Assembly (NCBI GenBank): GCA_950097015.1
Contig: CATNEN010000007.1
Coordinates: 3,286,001 to 3,350,000, forward strand
Reading direction: 5' to 3'
Length of the DNA stretch: 64,000 nt
DNA from: Macrostomum hystrix
Lineage: Eukaryota; Platyhelminthes; Macrostomidae
The translations under genes and the position numbers were made by a program. The stretch's first letter is position 1, and each line of letters starts with the position of its first letter. The notes beneath the pieces were generated by a model. The model did no database searches. It had not been told where the DNA came from and was given only the letters and a program-made list of their open reading frames with translations. Positions 34,869 to 48,700 of the stretch are shown here, piece after piece.

Positions 34869-35016
34869 CCGGCAATAACGAACAAGCCTGATTTGACAGC
34901 TCATTTTGAGATGAGTTATCGGACAATTTTTCGATGCCACTATTTGATTGTAAACTAAATTAACTGCCTGTATTGATATCCAGCATGTGTCTGCCTGAAT
35001 TGTGCACTTCACTGTG

Positions 35017-35022
35017 AATAAA
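35017..35022 (+). promoter_or_regulatory. Poly(A) signal of STK11IP
   Basis: AATAAA about 150 nt after the TAA stop at 34866-34868, the first such word downstream. Confidence 0.6.
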
Positions 35023-35269
35023 AAACCACTCGAATCTGGCGTTAATTTGTCATAATGAGCTTTCAGAATTTCTCTTCTTTGCGATATGTTTCATAATGAC
35101 GTTTTTCTCTTGGAATCTAGTTTTCTATCGCCAATAATAAACATTCAAGTTAATTTAACGTATTTTTTCGAAAAAAATCACACTTTTGTCTGACGATGAA
35201 CACATAGACTTATAAAATTTGACTGTTTATTTATTTATCGTCTTTCGTACTCGTAGCTTTGTGAATCGG

Positions 35270-35955
35270 GTTTTTGCTGTTAGGTTCGCGTGATGGAGTG
35301 AGGTGGGTCTGTTAGAATGAGGTAGTCGTGATGGAGTGAGGTGGGTGTGTTAGAGTGAGTTAGGCTTGATGGAGTGAGGTGGGTGTGTTGTAATAAGGTA
35401 GGCGTGATGGAGTGAGGTGGGTCTGTTAGAATGAGGTAGTCGTGATGGAGTGAGGTGGGTGTGTTAGAGTGAGTTAGGCTTGATGGAGTGAGGTGGGTGT
35501 GTTGTAATAAGGTAGGCGTGATGGAGTGGGGTGGGTGTGTTAGAGTGAGTTAGGCGTGATGGAGTGATGCGGGTGTGTTGGAGTGATACAGCCGTGATGG
35601 AGTGAGGTGGGTGTGTTGGTATGATGTAGGCGTGATGGAGTGAGGTGGGTGTGTTGGAATGAGGTAGGTGTGTTGGAGTGAGGTAGGTGTGTTGGAATGA
35701 GGTAGGTGTGTTGGAATGAGGTAGGCGTGATGGAGTGATGCGGGTGTGTTGGAGTGATACAGTCGTGATGGAGTGAGGTGGGTGTGTTGGTATGATGTAG
35801 GCGTGATGGAGTGAGGTGGGTGTGTTGGAATGAGGTAGGTGTGTTGGAGTGAGGTAGGTGTGTTGGAATGAGGTTGATGTGTTACAATGAGGTAGGCGTG
35901 ATGGAGTGAGGTGGGTGTGTTGGAATGAGGTAGGCTTGATGAAGTGAGGTGTACC
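35270..35955. repeat. 38-bp minisatellite between convergent genes
   Basis: About 18 units built from GTGATGGAGTGAGGTGGGTG and TGTTAGAATGAGGTAGGC halves, with some half-units repeated. It lies in the 1.9-kb gap between the 3' ends of STK11IP and the filamin gene. The rest of the gap (35956-36792) is AT-rich with no gene seen. Confidence 0.88.
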
Positions 35956-36792
35956 TCGACATCCCAGATCGAGATCTAGATAAATACCTGTATTTTTAGT
36001 CGAAGCAAATAAAACTTGCAAAAGTACATTAGTTTGAAGTTTTTAACAAGTGTCTAAGAACGCTTAAGAATATTCAGATGTAATAAATATTAAATATAAA
36101 AGATTACTACTTTTTATATTTAACTCAACTGTTTCTATGGCAAATAGTGTCAGAAACTTTTTAATTGGAAGTTTATTTTAGTTTAGCGCCTAGTTAAGAG
36201 GGCTGGAATATTTTCTTGATTTAGTTATCATATAAAGGCCGTTGAAGTGTAATGCAGAATACTTAAACACAAGCGAGCTATATGTACTTCATTGAGTTGT
36301 TAGTAGTTAAATGAGATTCCACGGCACAATGGTTAGTGAAGCTAAAAAATACTAAAACATGATTCAGTAGAGCGTAATACAAAGGGTGTCGCATGCTCTT
36401 CATATAATAGCAACATAGCAACATAGCAACATTGTGTAACATTGTGACCTGTGTTCCCGTATCTAATGAAAACGCTGACAGCAACTTATCATCTTAGTAA
36501 TTTGTAAGTCACTTAGTAATAGCTTTGATTTCAAATATCGATGCGCCCATACTACTTATCAGTAGGGCTATAAATCTTTCTTTATCTACTCGTAATAAGC
36601 ATTAGTCACAGTAAAAAGTTGAGAATAAAAAATATCAGACAAAAAGCAAGTCGATGACGATCTGAAGCGGGTTAAAGCAGTTTTCAGATTCTCTGGGATC
36701 AGCAATGCCTCAATTAGGCCGCATTTAAACAGCAAACTAAAAGCCATGTCGCATTGGTCAGCTGTCAGTTTCTGAAGCGCTAGTGCTTGAAT

Positions 36793-39700
36793 TCAAAAGT
36801 CGAACACGTTTCCGTTGCCATGTCCGGCCCCGACTCCGCCCGGGTGCCTCTCCAGAAAGTTGGCCAGCTCGCCGGCTGTCCGGAAGATGTTGACCACGAA
36901 TGGCGAGCCGGGCACGTGAGCTCCGGACCACTTGATGTGCAGCTGGTACTCGCCAGGCTCGGACGGGTCGTAGCGGCAGATTATCGTGCGGTCCTTCTGG
37001 TACTCCCGCTCCATCTCCACACGGAATGCGCCTGCAATGTGGGCGGACATCTCTTCTCAAACACCTGTCACTCGCCTCCCCTATGACACACCTTCGCGCA
37101 GTCACCTACCACCGCAATCGACCACCTCTACAGTCACCCACCTCCGCAGTCACCCGCCTCCGCAATCACCCACCTCCCCAGTCACCCACCTCCCCAGTCA
37201 CCCACCTCCCCTGTCACCCACCTCCGCAGTCACCCACCTCTAATGTCACCCACCTCTAGTCACCCACCTCCGCAGTCACCCACCTCCGCAGTCACCCACC
37301 TCCACAATCACCCACCTCTACAGTCACCTACCTCTACAATCACCCACCTCTACAGTCACCTACCTCTACAATCACCCACCTCTACAGTCATCCACCTCCG
37401 CAATCACACACCTCTACAGTCACCCACCTCCGCAATCACCCACCTCTACAATCACCCACCTCTACAATCACATACCTCTACAATCACCCACCTCTACAGT
37501 CACCTACCTCTACAATCACCCACCTCTACAGTCACCCACCTCCGCAATCACCCACCTCTACAGTCACCCACCTCCGCAATCACCCACCTCCACATCCACA
37601 GTCACTGCTCTGCTCACCTCTCGGCCCGCGGATTCGCACAGTCAGCTGGCCTGCGCCGGCGCCCTTGGTCTCGCAGACGAAGCGGCTCTGGAAGGTGTCC
37701 AACACGCCGTGCTCCACGCCGGGCCCGTAGACGTGAACCCGGCTGGCGTCCGGAGCGGCGGCCACCCGCAGGTTGAAGGGCGACCCGGGCACCTGGTCAC
37801 CGTTGTACTCAATGACCAGCTCGTGCTTGCCGGCCTCCTGCGGCTTGATGCTGAGGGTGTAGGTGTTGTTCTGGTGGTCGTACAGCTCGCAGTAGGCTGG
37901 CTTTGTCGGACCAACGCAGCGGGCCGTCAGGTCGCCGGGTCCTGCCCGTCTAGTGTCGATTAGCGACTTGATCTCCTGGCCCAGCACGCCCTGGTGGAGG
38001 CCCTCGCCGCTGCAGACAATCCGGCTGGCCTCCGAGGGGCCGTGCACCGTCACGCGGAAAGGACTGCCGCGCAGGGGTCGCTCCGACCAGCTAATGTGCA
38101 GAAGGTGCTGGCCAGGACGCTGCGGCCTTCGGTGGATTGATATGGTTGCTATTTTTTACTATGTGGTTGCTGTGTGGTTGCTATGTGGTTGCTATGTGGT
38201 TGCTGTGTGGTTGCTATGTGGTTGCTATGTGGTTGCTGTGTGGTTGCTATGTGGTTGCTATGTGGTTATCTTCTGGGTTCGTTAATTTTATTCTGATAGC
38301 TGCTATGCAAGTCTTTGTGTTTGCAATACCACTTCTAATGGTGGTATTGCTCCACTTCAATTTACAAAGACGGTTGCTATAGAAATTCTATAGGTTGCGA
38401 TGCAACTCAACGAGTTGGCACTGCACTGCTAAAAGTGCACTCACAGGATTTGCCCAGGATCTCCCATTGAACTCACCGATAAGTGCATTTGTACTTTTCC
38501 CCTCCCAGCCGTTGGATGTCGACGTCGGCCGCGTGAGCGTCGCCGGGCGCCGTGACGGAGGCCATGGAGAGCCTCACAGCCGGCTGGCCGCGGCCCGCCT
38601 GGCTGCCGTCGATCAGGAAGGCGGCCTCCTCGCCGACTCGAGCCTCTTTAAGTCCGCGACCGCTGAGAATCACCTTGGTGTCGTCGGTGACTGTGGCAGC
38701 GGCGGCGGCTTCAGTCTCGGCGATGCCCCGCATCGGGCCGCCCGGCAGTGGCTGGTCGCCATAGCGAACCCGCACAATGTGCTCGCCAGCTGAAGTCGGC
38801 GTGAAGGCGAACGAGTCGCCGCGCATCACGCAGCCGACTGGCTGGCCGCGCGGACCTTCAACCTCAGCCGAAAGCCGGCCGGGTCCTGCCATGGCTGTCT
38901 CGTAGATCATGCGGTGCTGCCGACCGACAACCAGGCCCGGTATGAGCTGGGCACCTGGCGGCGGGCCGCCTGAGACGCAGCGTACAGCGCCGAGGTCCAG
39001 CACCAGCGGGCTGAACGGGCTGCCGGGAATCGGCTTACCGTTCCAGTGCACCTGCACTGAGTAGTGGCCTACCTCCTCCGGCGTGTAGGAGACTCGGTAC
39101 TGGCCGCTGGACTGCGGCTCGATGTTGCACGCCGAGATCGAGGTCGGGCCTGACAGCGGCGAATCAGGGCGCGTGATGGTTACTCACAGAACTGCTCACC
39201 CTCTAGTCATTACTGCTCCCTCTCTACTCAGTACTGCTCACTCTATACTCAGTACTGCTCACTCTCTACTTAGTACTGCTCACTCTCTACTTAGTACTGC
39301 TCACTCTCTACTCAGAGTACTGCTCACTCTCTACTCAGTATTGCTCACTCTCTACTCAGTACTGCTCACTCTTTACTCAGTACTGCTCACTCTCTACTTA
39401 GTATTGCTCACTCTCTACTCAGTACTGCTCACTCTTTACTCAGTATTGCTCACTCTCTACTCAGTACTGCTCACTCTTTACTCAGTACTGCTCACTCTCT
39501 ACTCAGAGTATTGCTCACTCTCTACTCAGTACTGCTCACTCTCTACTTAGTACTGCTCACTCTCTACTCAGAGTACTGCTCACTCTCTACTCAGTACTGC
39601 TCACTCTCTACTTAGTACTGCTCACTCTCTACTCAGAGTACTGCTCACTCTCTACTCAGTATTGCTCACTCTCTACTCAGTACTGCTCACTCTTTACTCA

Positions 39701-42700
39701 GTGTTGCTCACTCTCTACTCAGTACTGCTCACTCTTTACTCAGTGTTGCTCACTCTCTACTCAGTACTGCTCACTCTTTACTCAGTACTGCTCACTCAGA
39801 GTATAATACTCAGATATATATTTCTCTTATTGTATTCTCTAAATGTACTTTAGCAAGGCATTAAAGAAAAGTGCAAATTGTTGTGAAGAGAATGGGAGAC
39901 ACAAGAAAGTGTCTATGAAAAGAATCACTCTCAGAATATTGTAAATAAAAAACTAGCACAGTGGAATAGAAATGAACGGAAATGTAAATACTGTGACTTA
40001 ATCTTTCTACTACACATGCTCGTACTTATTTGATGCAGTGTGATCTGAAAATCTGACAATTGTTTTAGTTTGAATGTTCTTGCAGCATGCGGAATGTGAC
40101 TGTGGCACATTGTGAGCCGCCTAAAATATTGTTTCCAATTGAGCCATTGTACGCGATGTGACTGCTTATGTACGCTTGAAAAATAATATTTTACGAAATG
40201 TTAACCTGGCAACTTCCATCGCTGTCGCTTTGGCATTTTGTGTAGCACTTCATTTTGGAAGAAATTGAAAAGATTGCTGTGGTTATATCAATTAGTTGCC
40301 AAACTAGTACTGATCCATGAGTGACGGGAGATCAGGCGGTAGACTTTGGAATGGATTGGTAAATTTGGTTAGGAAACAGGTGGGGTGGATTGATAGATCG
40401 GGTGAGTTGGATTGATAGATCGGGTGAGTTAGATTGATAGATCGGGTGAGTTGGGTTGATAGATCGGGTGAGTTAGATTGATAGATCGGGTGCGTTGGAT
40501 TGATAGATCGGGTGAGGTGGATTGATAGATCAGGTGAGTTGGATTGATAGACCAGTTGAGGCGGATTGGTTGATCGGGTGAGGTGTATTGATTGATCAGG
40601 TCAGATTGATTGATAGATCTGTTGAGGTGGATTGATAGATACCTAGGCCCACCTGTACCGTCCGTCAGCACTCACCGTCCACCTGCACGAACAAGTCTCC
40701 CTTCTGGCCCTTCGGATCCACATAGAAGTGCGTCGGCCGCTGCAGCTGAGCCGACGTCAGGCCCTCGCCGTGTGCCGTTGTCGTCTCCACCTCCGGCTCA
40801 GCTGCCTCCTGGACAAACGGCCCGCCGTCGACGCTGAAGCCACCCAGAGAAAGGTCGAGTCGGTGCCGGCCGGACTCAACCGGCGTGTACTCAAAGTGTC
40901 GCTGACCGGACGACTCTTTGGCCAGCTCGCGCAACGACGACACCGGCCGGCCAGACGGCGCAGTCACCGTCAAGCTCAGCGGCGCCTCGCCGGCTCCGTC
41001 CAGCTGCGCCTCGATGCGCGTCGGCTTCCCGACGGTGACGCTGGCGTCGTAGATGAGGCGGACCCGGCTGGGGTCCAGGATCAGCAGGCTGAAGGGGCTG
41101 CCTTTCACCTGCCGGCCGGCGAACAGCAGCTCCAGGTGGTACTGCCCGGCCTCCTTGGGCAGAAAGGACACTTCGATCTCGCCGTTGTCGCGCTGCTGCA
41201 GCCGGCTGGGTATCTGGGAGCGAGACGGACCTGGGAAACCGGGGCAGTGCGTTCACAGCTGATGAATATTCCATCTTTTCCACTTTCCAGCCATTGCGCG
41301 GCGCATCTGAAGGCTGCGTACGGCTGTTCAGTCCATGGACTGGGGGGACGCCACACCCACCCTCAATTACCCCAGCTAATGCTGGTACCCATTTAACAGC
41401 TGGGTGAACTGAATCAAAACAGAGTTAAGTGTATTGCTAACGGACACTAAATTGTTCCGGTGGAGTTGGGAATCGAACCCCCAACCTTTAAGTCGTGAGT
41501 CCGACGCAATAAGCACTAGGCTGCAATAAACCCATGAAGCAGCATAAGGTATCCATGGACTGAAAATTTGTACACAACATTTGGAAGCGCTGCGCTATTG
41601 ATAGATATTGATTGGACTTGCTGTACATGTGGTCCAACTGATTTAAGTGCAAAATCTATCATTTACCAGCACCACCAATTGTTTAATTACACTCAGATTT
41701 TGTTTATATCTGCATTCAAAATCTGATTGGGCGTCGAGGATTCATTATATTTTGCTATTTTTAGAAACTTTCCAGCTCTGTCACGTGACTAAGTTCAGCC
41801 AGGATTTCTGTCACTACACTACGCCAGTACAGGTGGGCGCCACTACCACACGGGGGCACCAGTATACTACATGGGGGCACCACTATACCACGGGGCGCCA
41901 CTATACCACACGGGGGCACCACTATACCACAAGGGGGCACCACTATACCACACGGGGGCACCACTATACCACACGGGGGCGCCACTATACCACACGGGGG
42001 CACCACTATACCACACGGGGGCACCACTATACCACACGGGGGCACCACTATACCACACGGGGCGCCACTATACCACACGGGGGCACCACTATACCACACG
42101 GGGCGCCACTATACCACACGGGGGCATCACTATACCACGGGGGCGCCACTATACCACACGGGGGCACCACTATACCACGGGGCACCACTATACCACACGG
42201 GGCGCCACTATACCACACGGGGGCACCACTATACCACGGGGGCGCCACACAGTTTCGTCAGCCGATTAGGGGGGCCGCGGCCCCCTTGCCCCCCCTGTCT
42301 GTCACGTGACTAAGCTGAGCCAATGAAAACGGGCGCCAAATCCATCCTCACCCAGGATGCGGACCTCCAGCTCGCCCGGCCCAGCGTTGGCCGTGTGCAC
42401 CACGAAGCCGGCGTCGCGTCCGCAGCGCAGCATAGCGGCCGTGATGGCGGCGACGTCGACGTTGGCTTCCTCCTGATTGCGCACCTGGACACTGAACGGC
42501 GAGCCGCGAAGCTCCTCTTCGCCGTAGTGAATCTAGAACAGGAAATTTAAAAAGTTTCTGCTTTCTTTAACGGGCCTAAACACCGCTTGCTGCTTTCTTC
42601 TTGCATTCTTTCTCTTTGCATTGCAAAGGCTGGAAATTTTAACCATAGTTTGGGTTGTGTGCCGATTCGGTTATGCCTGTGTTTGCTCCAGCCTATAGAT

Positions 42701-45700
42701 GATAGTTTGCTTAAGTTGTGAGTCAATCTACGTTGCATTTAATGACAATTTTTAGGTATGTTTGCATTCGGTTTCTTTTGCGTGTCTGATAGACAAGTAC
42801 TTAATGTGTGTTAGACAGAGATTTAATCATTAGACAGGCCGAAAATCGTGTTAGACAAGTTCTTGTAACCTGTTAGACAAGGTCTAGTAACCTGTTAGAC
42901 AACGTCTAGTAACCTGTTAGACAAGGGTTTAATAAGGTGTTAGACAAGATTTTGTAACCTGTTAGACAGAGGTGGCCATTTTTCGATAGTTCTGGACGAT
43001 TACCTGTTAGATCGATGGCCTATTTCTGATATCTGTTAGACCGCAAAGTAGTATAACTAAGTTAAAGCGGCTTACCGAAACTTGATAGACGCCGGCCCTG
43101 TTTGGCGAGAAGTGAATCTTCCTATCGCCGTCGCTGTCCTCGATAAAGCACGGAACAGTCTCGCCGTCCAGGCTGACCTGAGCTGTCAGTTTGGCACCTG
43201 CGGCGTGCCGAACCAGGACGTGAGTGTCCTGACCCGTCACCACTGATTTCGGAGCCTCGACAGCCACGGAGGCGCTGTCCAGCAGCACGAGGGTGACCGG
43301 CGAGCTTGGCAGCTCTTCGTTGTCGATCCAAACGCGAAGCTGCCATTCGCCTGATGTGCCAGATTTGAAACGTTCACGTGTACTTCTGATTTATTAAGAA
43401 CATTTATGTACTTTTATTGGCCAAATTCGAGTCAATCGTGCGGACGAACTTTAAATTGTTTTCCTACGGCCACACTTTTATATTTTACTAAAGTTGTACT
43501 TTTATTTTAATTGTACTTTACAACTTGCTAATGGACTTTTATATGAAGTTTTCTAAAATGATAACTATTTCTCAGTCGTGTACTTTTAAGTAACCAGTTT
43601 TTTTCTAAGACAAAGACAGCTTGTAAAATAAAATTATTGACAATAATTAGTATTCAATGACATGCAAATCAAATAAAAAAATAAGCATTACAACTGAAAT
43701 AAAAATTACAAAAGAAAACTTAAATCTACGATCAAAGTGCAGCAACCAGAAAGCAAATTAATATGTAAAAATGCATTTATCGAGAAAAAAGAATTCTTAG
43801 CTTCCACCAAAAGGCATCTACTTGCCACATTCTTGGTTCTGGTCTTACCTGTCTTTTTACCTTAAAACAAGGGTAATGAGTAAAAACTATTTAATAAAAT
43901 ACTTATAACCACTATTTTAATTGTTTGATTTTTTATCTTTTAAATGTAATAAAAATGAAGAGCTGTTTTTATAATATGACAATTGTACAATTTTTTTACT
44001 TAATAATATTGAATAATTTTTAAATACTTTTTAAAATAAAATAATTTTAACTTTAGCATTAAAAAAAATTAAAAACCTGTTATCATATTGCAGCTTTAAT
44101 TCTTTTTCTTTTCGCTGAGTCATGCATTAAAACCAACCAACCATTCACGGCTCGGGTTAATAAGAAGCTAATGGTTCAAAAATTCAAATATTTCTCAGAA
44201 TTCCGCTGACTCACTCTCTGGATCTTCATCAACTTCAAATGTCAAATCGTAGGCTGAAATTCGAAGCACAAGTCTGGTTGCTAAAGGTTTGTTTCTAGCT
44301 ATTTTGAAAACAGAAATTACACCGTTGCATTTCAATTTTGTAGGAAATTCTCGGAACCCTGCAATCTCTCGCAAAAAATAAAATATTCTTGCAACAAAAT
44401 CTTCCTCTTTAAAATCCACGCTTTTCCTATTTTTTCCGGTTGAACGGTAGCTCGTATCACATGTGTGATAGAGATTGGATTGCTAGTCTATCCCATCGGT
44501 GAAGTAACAGAATGGATTGCTAGTCTATCCCATGGGTAAGGGAACAGGATGGATTGTTAGTCTAATTCATAGCTTGTAGCCCGGTCTTTACAGTGTCTGA
44601 CTTCTATCGAGTGACGGGAGTTCGAATCTGCACCAAAGGCAGCCTCAGCTAGGCCTGCACCGCTGCTGAACACATGGCCCAGTGGGTTTCTGTGATTTCT
44701 ATCTATAATAGATTTCTATCTATTTCTATCTAATTTCTATCTATAACTATCTATAATAGCTGTGATCCACTATACTAAAAATGAAATGGTTGGTTGGTTG
44801 GTTGGTTGTAATTGATTTTCTCCCGAACGGCTCAACCGATTTTCACCATTTCTTCACCAAAAGATGCTAAATATGGGGACAATTATACACGTATTTTTAT
44901 TAAGCTTAACTTTATTGCTAAAGGGATTAAATATTCGAAAAACATGATTTTTCAAAGGTCAAACATCTTGGCCTATTGAGAATTTTACTCACTGCCACTG
45001 AATTAGAATTGCATCGTCAAATTGCGCAACAACCCCTAGCTGATTGAATTTGAAGCCTGCACTCTGGAGACAAATTTGAAATAAATGTACACAACCAACC
45101 GCGAGACTGAGTGTACTCTATTCTCTTACTTCATTGTACAAAGCCAGAACTTTGAGAATTCATTTTATAACGCTGATTTTTGCACCCACTAACCAACAGT
45201 CGGAATAGCCGATGTGTAGGCACTAGGAATAGGTTAGGCTAGGCTAGGGTTCGATTCTGCACTGCGTCAAATCATTTAGACTAATTTTCAGCCAGTAGTG
45301 ATTGAAGACTATTTTAATTTATTTTTTTCATTTCGTAAATCAAATATCATAAATCATAGCACACCGGCTAAAACAGAGTTTGAATCATGGCTAAACCAGA
45401 GTCTGAATCATGGCTAAACCAGAGTCTGAATCATGGCTAAACCAGAGTCTGAATCATGGCTAAACCAGAGTCTGAATCATGGCTAAACCAGAGTCTGAAT
45501 CAAGGCTAAACCAGATCTTGAATCATGGCTAAACCAGAGTCTGAATCATGGCTAAACCAGAGTCTGAATCATGGCTAAACTAGAGTCTGAATCATGGCTA
45601 AACCAGAGTTTAAATCATGGCAAAACCAGAGTTTGAATCATAGCTACACCAGAGTCTGAATCATGACTAAACCAGAATTTGAATCATAGCTAAACCAGCG

Positions 45701-48700
45701 TCTGAATCATGGCTAAACCAGAGTCTGAATCATGGCAAAACTGGAGTCTGAATCATGGCTAAACCAGAGTTTGAATCATGCCTAAACCAGAGTCTGAATC
45801 ATGGCTAAACCAGAGTCTGAATCATGGCTAAACCAGAGTCTGAATCATGGCTAAACCAGAGTCTGAATCATGGCTAAACCAGAGTCTGAATCATGGCTAA
45901 ACCAGAGTCTGAATCATGGCTACACCAGAGTCTGAATCATGGCTAAACAAGCGTCTGAATCATGGCAAAACCAGAGTTTGAATCATGGCTAAACCAGAGT
46001 TTGAATCATGGCTAAACCAGATCTTGAATCATGGCTAAACCAGAGTCTGAATCATGGCTAAACCAGAGTCTGAATCATGACTAAACTAGAGTCTGAATCA
46101 TGGCTAAACCAGAGTTTAAATCATGGCAAAACCAGAGTTTGAATCATAGCTACACCAGATTCTGAATCATGGCTAAACCAGAATTTGAATCATAGCTAAA
46201 CCAGCGTCTTAATCATGGCTAAACTAGATTCTGAATCATGGCTAGACCAGAGTCTGAATCATGGCTACACCAGAGTCTGAATCATGGCTAAACCAGAGTC
46301 TGAATCATGGCTAAACCAGAGTCTGAATCATGGCAAAACTGGAGTCTGAATCATGGCTAAACCAGAGTTTGAATCATGCCTAAACCAGAGTCTGAATCAT
46401 GGCTAAACCAGAGTCTGAATCATGGCAAAACTGGAGTCTGAATCATGGCTAAACCAGAGTTTGAATCATGGCTAAACCAGAGTTTGAATCATGGCTAATC
46501 CAGAGTCTGAATCATGGCTAAACCAGAGTCTGAATCATCGCTAAACCAGATCTTGAATCATGGCTAAACCAGAGTCTGAATCATGGCTAAACCAGAGTCT
46601 GAATCATGGCTAAACTAGAGTCTGAATCATGGCAAAACCAGAGTTTAAATCATGGCAAAACCAGAGTTTGAATCATAGCTACACCAGAGTCTGAATCATG
46701 ACTAAACCAGAATTTGAATCATAGCTAAACCAGCGTCTAAATCATGGCTAAACTAGATTCTGAATCATGGCTAAACCAGAGTCTGAAACATGGCAAAACC
46801 AGAGTTTGAATCATGGCTAAACCAGAGTTTGAATCATGGCTAAACCAGATCTTGAATCATGACTAAACCAGAGTCTGAATCATGGCTAAACCAGCGTCTG
46901 AATCATGGCTACACCAGAGTCTGAATCATGGCTAAACCAGAGTTTGAATCATGGCTAAACCAGAGTCTGAATCATGGCTAAACCAGAGTCTGAATCATGG
47001 CTACACCAGAGTCTGAATCATGGCTAAACAAGCGTCTTAATCATGGCTAAACTAGAGTCTGAATCATGGCTACACCAGAGTCTGAAACATGGCAAAACCA
47101 GAGTTTGAATCATGGCTAAACCAGAGTTTGAATCATGGCTAAACCAGATCTTGAATCATGGCTAAACCAGAGTCTGAATCATGGCTAAACCAGAGTCTGA
47201 ATCATGGCTAAACTAGAGTCTGAATCATGGCTAAACCAGAGTTTAAATCATGGCAAAACCAGAGTTTGAATCATAGCTACACCAGAGTCTGAATCATGGC
47301 TAAACCAGAATTTGAATCATAGCTAAACCAGCGTCTTAATCATGGCTAAACTAGATTCTGAATCATGGCTAGACCAGAGTCTGAATCATGGCTACACCAG
47401 AGTCTGAATCATGGCTAAACCAGAATTTGAATCATAGCTAAACCAGTGTCTTAATCATGGCTAAACTAGATTCTGAATCATGGCTAAACCAGAGTTTGAA
47501 TCATGGCTAAACCAGATCTTGAATCATGGCTAAACCAGAACTGGTGGATAATCGTCAACTGGGGGATCATGGTAAACTTGGGGATAATTGTCAACTGGGG
47601 GATCATTGTCAACTGGAGGATAATTGTCACGGGGAAACATCACCAAATGCGGGATCATAATCAACTGGGGGATCATTGTCAACTAGGGGATCATGTTCAA
47701 CTGGGGGAACATTGTCAACTGGGATCACCATCAATGGGGGATCATAGTCAACTGAGAGATAATTGTCGACTGGGGGATAATCGTCAACTGGGGGATCATG
47801 GTCAACTGGAGGATCATTGTCAACGGGGGGATAATTGTCAACTGGGGGATAATTGTCAACTGGGGAGTCATCATCAAATGCGGGATCATGGTCAACTGGG
47901 GGATAATTGTCAATGTCAACTGGGGGATCATTGTCAACTGTGAGATCATTGTCAATGTCAACTGGGGGATCAATGTCAACTGGGGATCATTGTCAACTGT
48001 GGGATCATTGTAAACTGGGGGATCATTGTCAACTGGGGGTTTATCATCACCCGGAGGATCATTGTGAACTGGGGGGATCATTGTCAACTTGTTGATCATC
48101 ATCAACTGGGGGATCATTGTCAACTGTGGGAACATTGTCAACTGGGGGAACGTTGTCAACTGGAGATTATCATCAATGGGGAGTCATCATTAACTGGGGG
48201 ATCATTGTCAACTGCGTGATCATCATCAATTGGGGGATTATTGTCAACTCGGGGATCATTGTCAACTGTGGGAACATTGTCAACTGGGGATCATCATCAA
48301 TGGGGAGTCATCATTAACTGGGGGATCATTGTCAACTGTGGGATTATTGTCAACTGGGGGATCATTGTCAAATGGGGGAACATTGTCAACTGGGGGATCA
48401 TTGTCAACTGGGGGTTCATTGTCAACTGGGGGTTCATTGTCAACTGGGGGTTCATTGTCAACTGTGGGATCATTGTCAACGGGCGGGATCATTGTCAACT
48501 GGGGGATCATTGTCAACTGGGGGATCGTTGTCAACTGGGGTTCATTGTCAACTGGGGGATCATTGTCAACTGGGGGATCATTGTCAACTGTGGGATCATT
48601 GTCAACTGGGTGATCATCATCAACTGGGGGATCATTGTCAACTGGGGGAACATTGTCAACTGGAGGAACATTGTTAACTGGGGATCATCATCAATGGGGA

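Noticed and set aside
41456-41527. Functional tRNA gene on the minus strand
   Set aside because: T arm is good but no complete acceptor stem and a non-canonical anticodon loop; better explained as a SINE head.
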